Source: Enterococcus wangshanyuanii (GTDB taxonomy: Bacteria > Bacillota > Bacilli > Lactobacillales > Enterococcaceae). From it: a DNA stretch of 64,000 bases. The notes under the pieces are model-generated. The model saw nothing but the letters and a program-made list of their open reading frames with translations. It ran no database searches and had not been told where the DNA came from. The stretch lies in the NCBI RefSeq assembly GCF_002197645.1, contig NZ_CP021874.1:2108001-2172000 (forward strand). Direction: 5' to 3'. Made by a program: the position numbers and the translations under genes. Numbering within the stretch: the stretch's first letter is position 1; each line of letters starts with the position of its first letter. Positions 61,061 through 64,000 of this stretch are shown piece by piece.

Positions 61061-61447
61061 TTAGATTTCCAACCCTTTTTTTACATCTAAAAGCAAATTA
61101 TATATTCTATCATCTAAAGGTACATAGTTTTTTAGGTATGTTTCTAAGTAGCTGTAAAATTCTTTAAACGTAACATAAGCTTGGCTATTTTGAGTTACTC
61201 TTGAATAGTCAGCCTCTACATCAATCAAAATATGTTTATCATCTAAAGGTATTTTTAATTGTGATAACTCGTACTCATCTAAGTCTCCTCTAAAGCAAAT
61301 TGCCTTACCTTCGACAATATACCCTTCCTGCTGAGAGAAATTTTTAAGAGCTTTTTCAATTCCTAACTTTCTGTGAGCTATTTCAAAAAATATATCATCT
61401 AAAATCATTTTTTTATCAGCTTGGTCTTCTAAAATCACATAGTTCAT
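61061..61447 (-). CDS. Presumed cognate immunity protein of the LXG-EndoU toxin
   Basis: 128-aa acidic protein starting 11 nt after the toxin stop codon, the standard place for the cognate immunity gene. Beta and helical segments are seen (AICFRGDLDEYELSQLKIPL, then FKEFYSYLETYLKNYVPLDD). No Pfam family is certain. It should bind and block the EndoU nuclease domain in the cytoplasm. Confidence 0.65.
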   Translation of the reverse strand: MNYVILEDQADKKMILDDIFFEIAHRKLGIEKALKNFSQQEGYIVEGKAICFRGDLDEYELSQLKIPLDDKHILIDVEADYSRVTQNSQAYVTFKEFYSYLETYLKNYVPLDDRIYNLLLDVKKGLEI

Positions 61448-61458
61448 TTTCCGTCTCC

Positions 61459-62994
61459 TTAGTCTAAAATTGGGAAAAAGTTTTTTACATTTCCTGCTTC
61501 ATCTAAATAACCAATGAAACCCAGTCCGTTAGAAGCAGTACCTTCAACTCTTCCACCTATAATTTTTCCGTTTTGCATCGCTTCTACACCCAAGTTATAG
61601 ATTTCTGTTTCTGAAAAAACAGATGGGTCATAAACTGTTTTTGGTGTGTCAATATTCTTGTAAGAAATTGGTTTTGCAATTCCGCCTGTTATATCCTTTT
61701 TTGGTATCCGATATTCAATTTCGTAGATGCCCGCAATGGATGGATGTGATTTTTTAGATATAGTCAAATCGTCTAAAGATACCCCTTGACTTCTTAAAGC
61801 ACTATTAAACTCATCTAAATTATGTCCACCAACAATACCTTTTTTAGTGTTGATATTTCCCACATTTTTTAAATGATTCTTTACATTTTTACCAAATTTA
61901 AAATCATTCACTCCACTAACTTTCCCAACATCTTTCCCTCTATCAACAGTCTTAACAACATCTGCCGACTTCTCAAACTCCTTCAACGTTTCCCACTCTT
62001 TAGCAGTCAACTTGATCGCATCCAGCGTATAATCACCATTTCTAAGCAACTTAGCTGACTTCAAAATATCCTTCACACGATCGATCGGCAATACTGCAAG
62101 CAACAAGAAAACACCAGAAGATGAGCGTTGCATCGTCGTTGAATCTTTCGCAAGCAGGATCTCAATATCATCAATATTGGTAAGGATTTTAAAAATCTCT
62201 GGTCCATACTCTTTAAACAATTCAACATTATGCACACGAAACAGTTCATGTAACTCTTTTGTTCTTTGAACATCCAATTTACCATTACGATAAATCTGGT
62301 ATTCGACGCCATTCGATAATTCTTTGATGACCACATCAATTCGGTCTTTGGGTTGGGCTTTGTTAAAGTCCTTTAGTGCTTTATACCATTTTTGATTTTT
62401 AAAATCAATGGTTTTATAGCCATCTTTCCCACCTGAAAAATTCCCGGCACTGCCTAGGAAGGCTAATCCTTCGGCAATCGAGGCAATAACTGTTTGCGCG
62501 TCTGAGAAATCACTGCCATGTGCTGCTTCAAAGGCGCTATATTTTTCGAGGATTTCAATTTTCTTTGCGGTTCCTAGCATACTTTGTTTATTAAAAAATT
62601 GATTCACAAATGGTACATCTTCAAAGGCTTTTGCCAAAGCTTCCATGATCACATCATTTTCTGCTTGTAAACGACGTAACTCAGCTTTTAGACCTTCCAT
62701 TTTTGCAGTATCTAAATCATTTTCTGCTGGTCCAACTTCTGAGGTAAAGGCGCTCAAATAAGAGGTGATCGCATCGTCAAGGGTATTTAAGGCATTGCCC
62801 ACTGTCGTTGATACTTCTGAGTAGGCATCAAAATAACGTTTGGTCGAATCCCATCCTGTCCCAGATAATTTTCCTGCACGTTGAAACGCTTGTTGCGCCT
62901 CTTTAAAGGAATTTAGTTGATCTAATACTGTTAAACGTAGCGTTTGGACTTCACTGGCAACATTTTGCCATTCCGTATATCTAAATTTAGGCAT
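61459..62994 (-). CDS. LXG-domain type VII secretion toxin with C-terminal EndoU nuclease
   Basis: 511-aa polymorphic toxin. The N-terminal 200 residues form the helical LXG domain (MPKFRYTEWQNVASEVQTLR start). A middle region of about 170 residues follows. The C-terminal 130 residues match bacterial EndoU nuclease: first His in GIVGGHNLDEFN, SHPSIAGIYEIEYRIPKKD with a second His, and PKTVYDPSVFSETEIYNLGV. I start at ATG 62994 (AGGAGG, 8-nt overlap with the preceding gene); the longer frame adds a basic extension. Export is via T7SS; the machinery is not in the window. Confidence 0.87.
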   Translation of the reverse strand: MPKFRYTEWQNVASEVQTLRLTVLDQLNSFKEAQQAFQRAGKLSGTGWDSTKRYFDAYSEVSTTVGNALNTLDDAITSYLSAFTSEVGPAENDLDTAKMEGLKAELRRLQAENDVIMEALAKAFEDVPFVNQFFNKQSMLGTAKKIEILEKYSAFEAAHGSDFSDAQTVIASIAEGLAFLGSAGNFSGGKDGYKTIDFKNQKWYKALKDFNKAQPKDRIDVVIKELSNGVEYQIYRNGKLDVQRTKELHELFRVHNVELFKEYGPEIFKILTNIDDIEILLAKDSTTMQRSSSGVFLLLAVLPIDRVKDILKSAKLLRNGDYTLDAIKLTAKEWETLKEFEKSADVVKTVDRGKDVGKVSGVNDFKFGKNVKNHLKNVGNINTKKGIVGGHNLDEFNSALRSQGVSLDDLTISKKSHPSIAGIYEIEYRIPKKDITGGIAKPISYKNIDTPKTVYDPSVFSETEIYNLGVEAMQNGKIIGGRVEGTASNGLGFIGYLDEAGNVKNFFPILD

Positions 62995-63346
62995 CTTCCT
63001 CCTCCTTTTGTGCTTGTTTTTTTTGTAGCCATAGGAGGTCGTCTTCTGCTTGGATTTTTTTACGTTCTGTTTCACTGACTAATTCAGTTAACTCTCCTTT
63101 GCCCGCATCAAAGGCTCGGAATGCTTCTGTTCGTTCATCTTCCAGCATTTCTAAATCTATCCTAGCTGAACGTTCTGCTTCTGTTCCTTTACTGTAATAG
63201 AGAAATTCTTCTAATATCTCTGCTTGTTGTTGGTAAACACGTTGTAGATCATTGAGTAGAAAATCACTTTCGGCATCTTTTTTCTTTAACTCTATTTTTC
63301 GTTCTTCATAGTCTTCGATTTTCACTTGTAGTTGGTTTTCTTCCAT
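62987..63346 (-). CDS. LXG-associated helical partner (DUF3958/Lap2-like)
   Basis: 119-aa all-helical charged protein (YEERKIELKKKDAESDFLLN, then EFLYYSKGTEAERSARIDLE), the composition and position of DUF3958-type proteins that bind the LXG domain and help T7SS export. The stop codon overlaps the toxin start. The two Lap genes and the toxin form one operon. Confidence 0.75.
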   Translation of the reverse strand: MEENQLQVKIEDYEERKIELKKKDAESDFLLNDLQRVYQQQAEILEEFLYYSKGTEAERSARIDLEMLEDERTEAFRAFDAGKGELTELVSETERKKIQAEDDLLWLQKKQAQKEEEDA

Positions 63347-63353
63347 AAAGCAC

Positions 63354-63620
63354 CTACTTTACTGCATTTTTTTCAGCCTGTTTGATGGCTTGATGGATTT
63401 TTTCTAAGTTTCCAATGTCTTTAGACGCGTTGCTTTTGAATGTTGATACGATAGAACTTAGAGAAGAAACACTACTTTTCATTCCGCTAGCGGCACTACT
63501 TTCAGAAAAGCTCATGCTACTTGCTTGTTTTGGTTTGAATGACAAGGATGAGAGACTGCTTGTAAATGTACTTTTTAGAGTATTTACCGTAGCAGCATCT
63601 GTACTGATTTTATCTGACAT
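63354..63620 (-). CDS. LXG-associated small WXG100-like protein (DUF3130/Lap1-like)
   Basis: 88-aa Ser-rich helical protein with a hairpin layout (MSDKISTDAATVNTLKSTFT, then ASKDIGNLEKIHQAIKQAEK), typical of the DUF3130/TIGR04197 group that partners LXG toxins. ATG 63620 has GGAG 7 nt upstream; the longer frame is not a proper start. First gene of the toxin operon. Confidence 0.78.
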   Translation of the reverse strand: MSDKISTDAATVNTLKSTFTSSLSSLSFKPKQASSMSFSESSAASGMKSSVSSLSSIVSTFKSNASKDIGNLEKIHQAIKQAEKNAVK

Positions 63621-63817
63621 ATGAACATCTCCTTTACTAAATTTGATGATACTAGTCCAATTCCATTGTTTTACTTCCATTAAACGCCATGGATAGACAC
63701 TTATTTTTCAGTTAAATAACCAACCATTAAAAACATAATGTAACTTAAGAATAACACAATGAAAGACAGGTATCTTTTCAATTTATTTCATCTGAGCATC
63801 ATTTTTTGATAAATTAG

Positions 63818-63937
63818 ACTGAAGTCTTGGAAGATTATTACATTGTGAATTGGGTCAATGAAGATAATCTAAGTAAAGGCATCGACAAAGTAGATTTTGA
63901 AGGGAATATAACGATCATTGAAGCCGAAGTTCAATAG
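63818..63937 (+). pseudogene. Possible C-terminal gene remnant
   Basis: About 39 codons are open (TEVLEDYYIVNWVNEDNLSK, ending VDFEGNITIIEAEVQ), but there is no start codon and a stop lies immediately before. The amino-acid composition is protein-like. It could be a relic of a gene truncated here, or chance. The remaining sequence from 63621 to 64000 shows no other gene. Confidence 0.3.
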
Positions 63938-64000
63938 TTCTTCCTCCACATGATCGGAAATATATCCACTAAAAATAAAAAAACAGATCCCTTTAGTTAT

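Noticed and set aside
1-64000. tRNA and rRNA genes, which are common att targets
   Set aside because: I found no cloverleaf or rRNA-like sequence; the target of both integrases is the guaA 3' end.

Overview
The window is low-GC Firmicutes DNA. The left part is ordinary chromosome and looks enterococcal: a complete ribose operon, then a coaA-guaA pair, in a Tn916-type ICE and LXG-toxin setting that is common in Lactobacillales. The genus is an inference from protein character and gene content; the species cannot be fixed here.

Layout. 1-10403 is core DNA. It holds a partial RidA-family gene, the ribose uptake and use operon rbsK-rbsD-rbsA-rbsC-rbsB (minus strand) with its LacI-type repressor gene rbsR beside the operator-promoter, an RsmC-like methyltransferase, an SGNH esterase, coaA and guaA. 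The 3' end of guaA is an attachment site carrying two different integrated elements in tandem. Three copies of GAGTGGGAAT(A/G)A at 10391, 38489 and 56089 delimit them. Element 1 (about 10402-38498) is a Tn916-superfamily ICE. It has an integrase and excisionase at its left end and a full conjugation module (lysozyme-peptidase, VirB6-, VirB4-, TcpE-, VirB2- and TcpC-like proteins, MobT-type relaxase, oriT-like palindromes, TcpA coupling ATPase, two DUF961/HelP-like proteins). It also carries a thioester LPXTG adhesin, an ImmR/ImmA-like control pair, and a separate cargo operon (GNAT-PUA, ASCH, P-loop kinase, DUF3850) behind a candidate LexA box.

Element 2 (about 38499-56100) has its own excisionase and integrase at the right end, but I see no relaxase or secretion genes. 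It carries putative defence and counter-defence genes: an AlbA_2/Schlafen-like protein beside a HEPN-like protein, ArdA, RadC, an OLD-like ATPase-TOPRIM protein coupled to a Dam-type methylase, and a PD-(D/E)XK protein. It also has surface and lipoprotein genes. Its 2.4-kb gene-free centre combines a very highly structured RNA-like block (about 43332-44340) with an origin-like block of GGTTCCCTA repeats and two DnaA boxes.

From 56101 to the end is accessory chromosome beyond the right att site: a two-gene module of unknown function, twin XRE repressors sharing five palindromic operators, and a type VII secretion LXG-EndoU toxin locus. That locus has its two small partner genes, a presumed immunity gene, a tail of orphan immunity-like genes and a relic of a second LXG gene.

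Most notable: (i) the large structured noncoding region of element 2, reminiscent in context of ROOL/GOLLD-class giant RNAs; (ii) a 0.78-kb noncoding leader of the ICE with its own promoter and terminator; (iii) the clean three-att tandem accretion with separate arm-site families for each integrase; (iv) the OLD-like/Dam/nuclease cluster; (v) the LexA-box-controlled GNAT/ASCH/kinase cargo.
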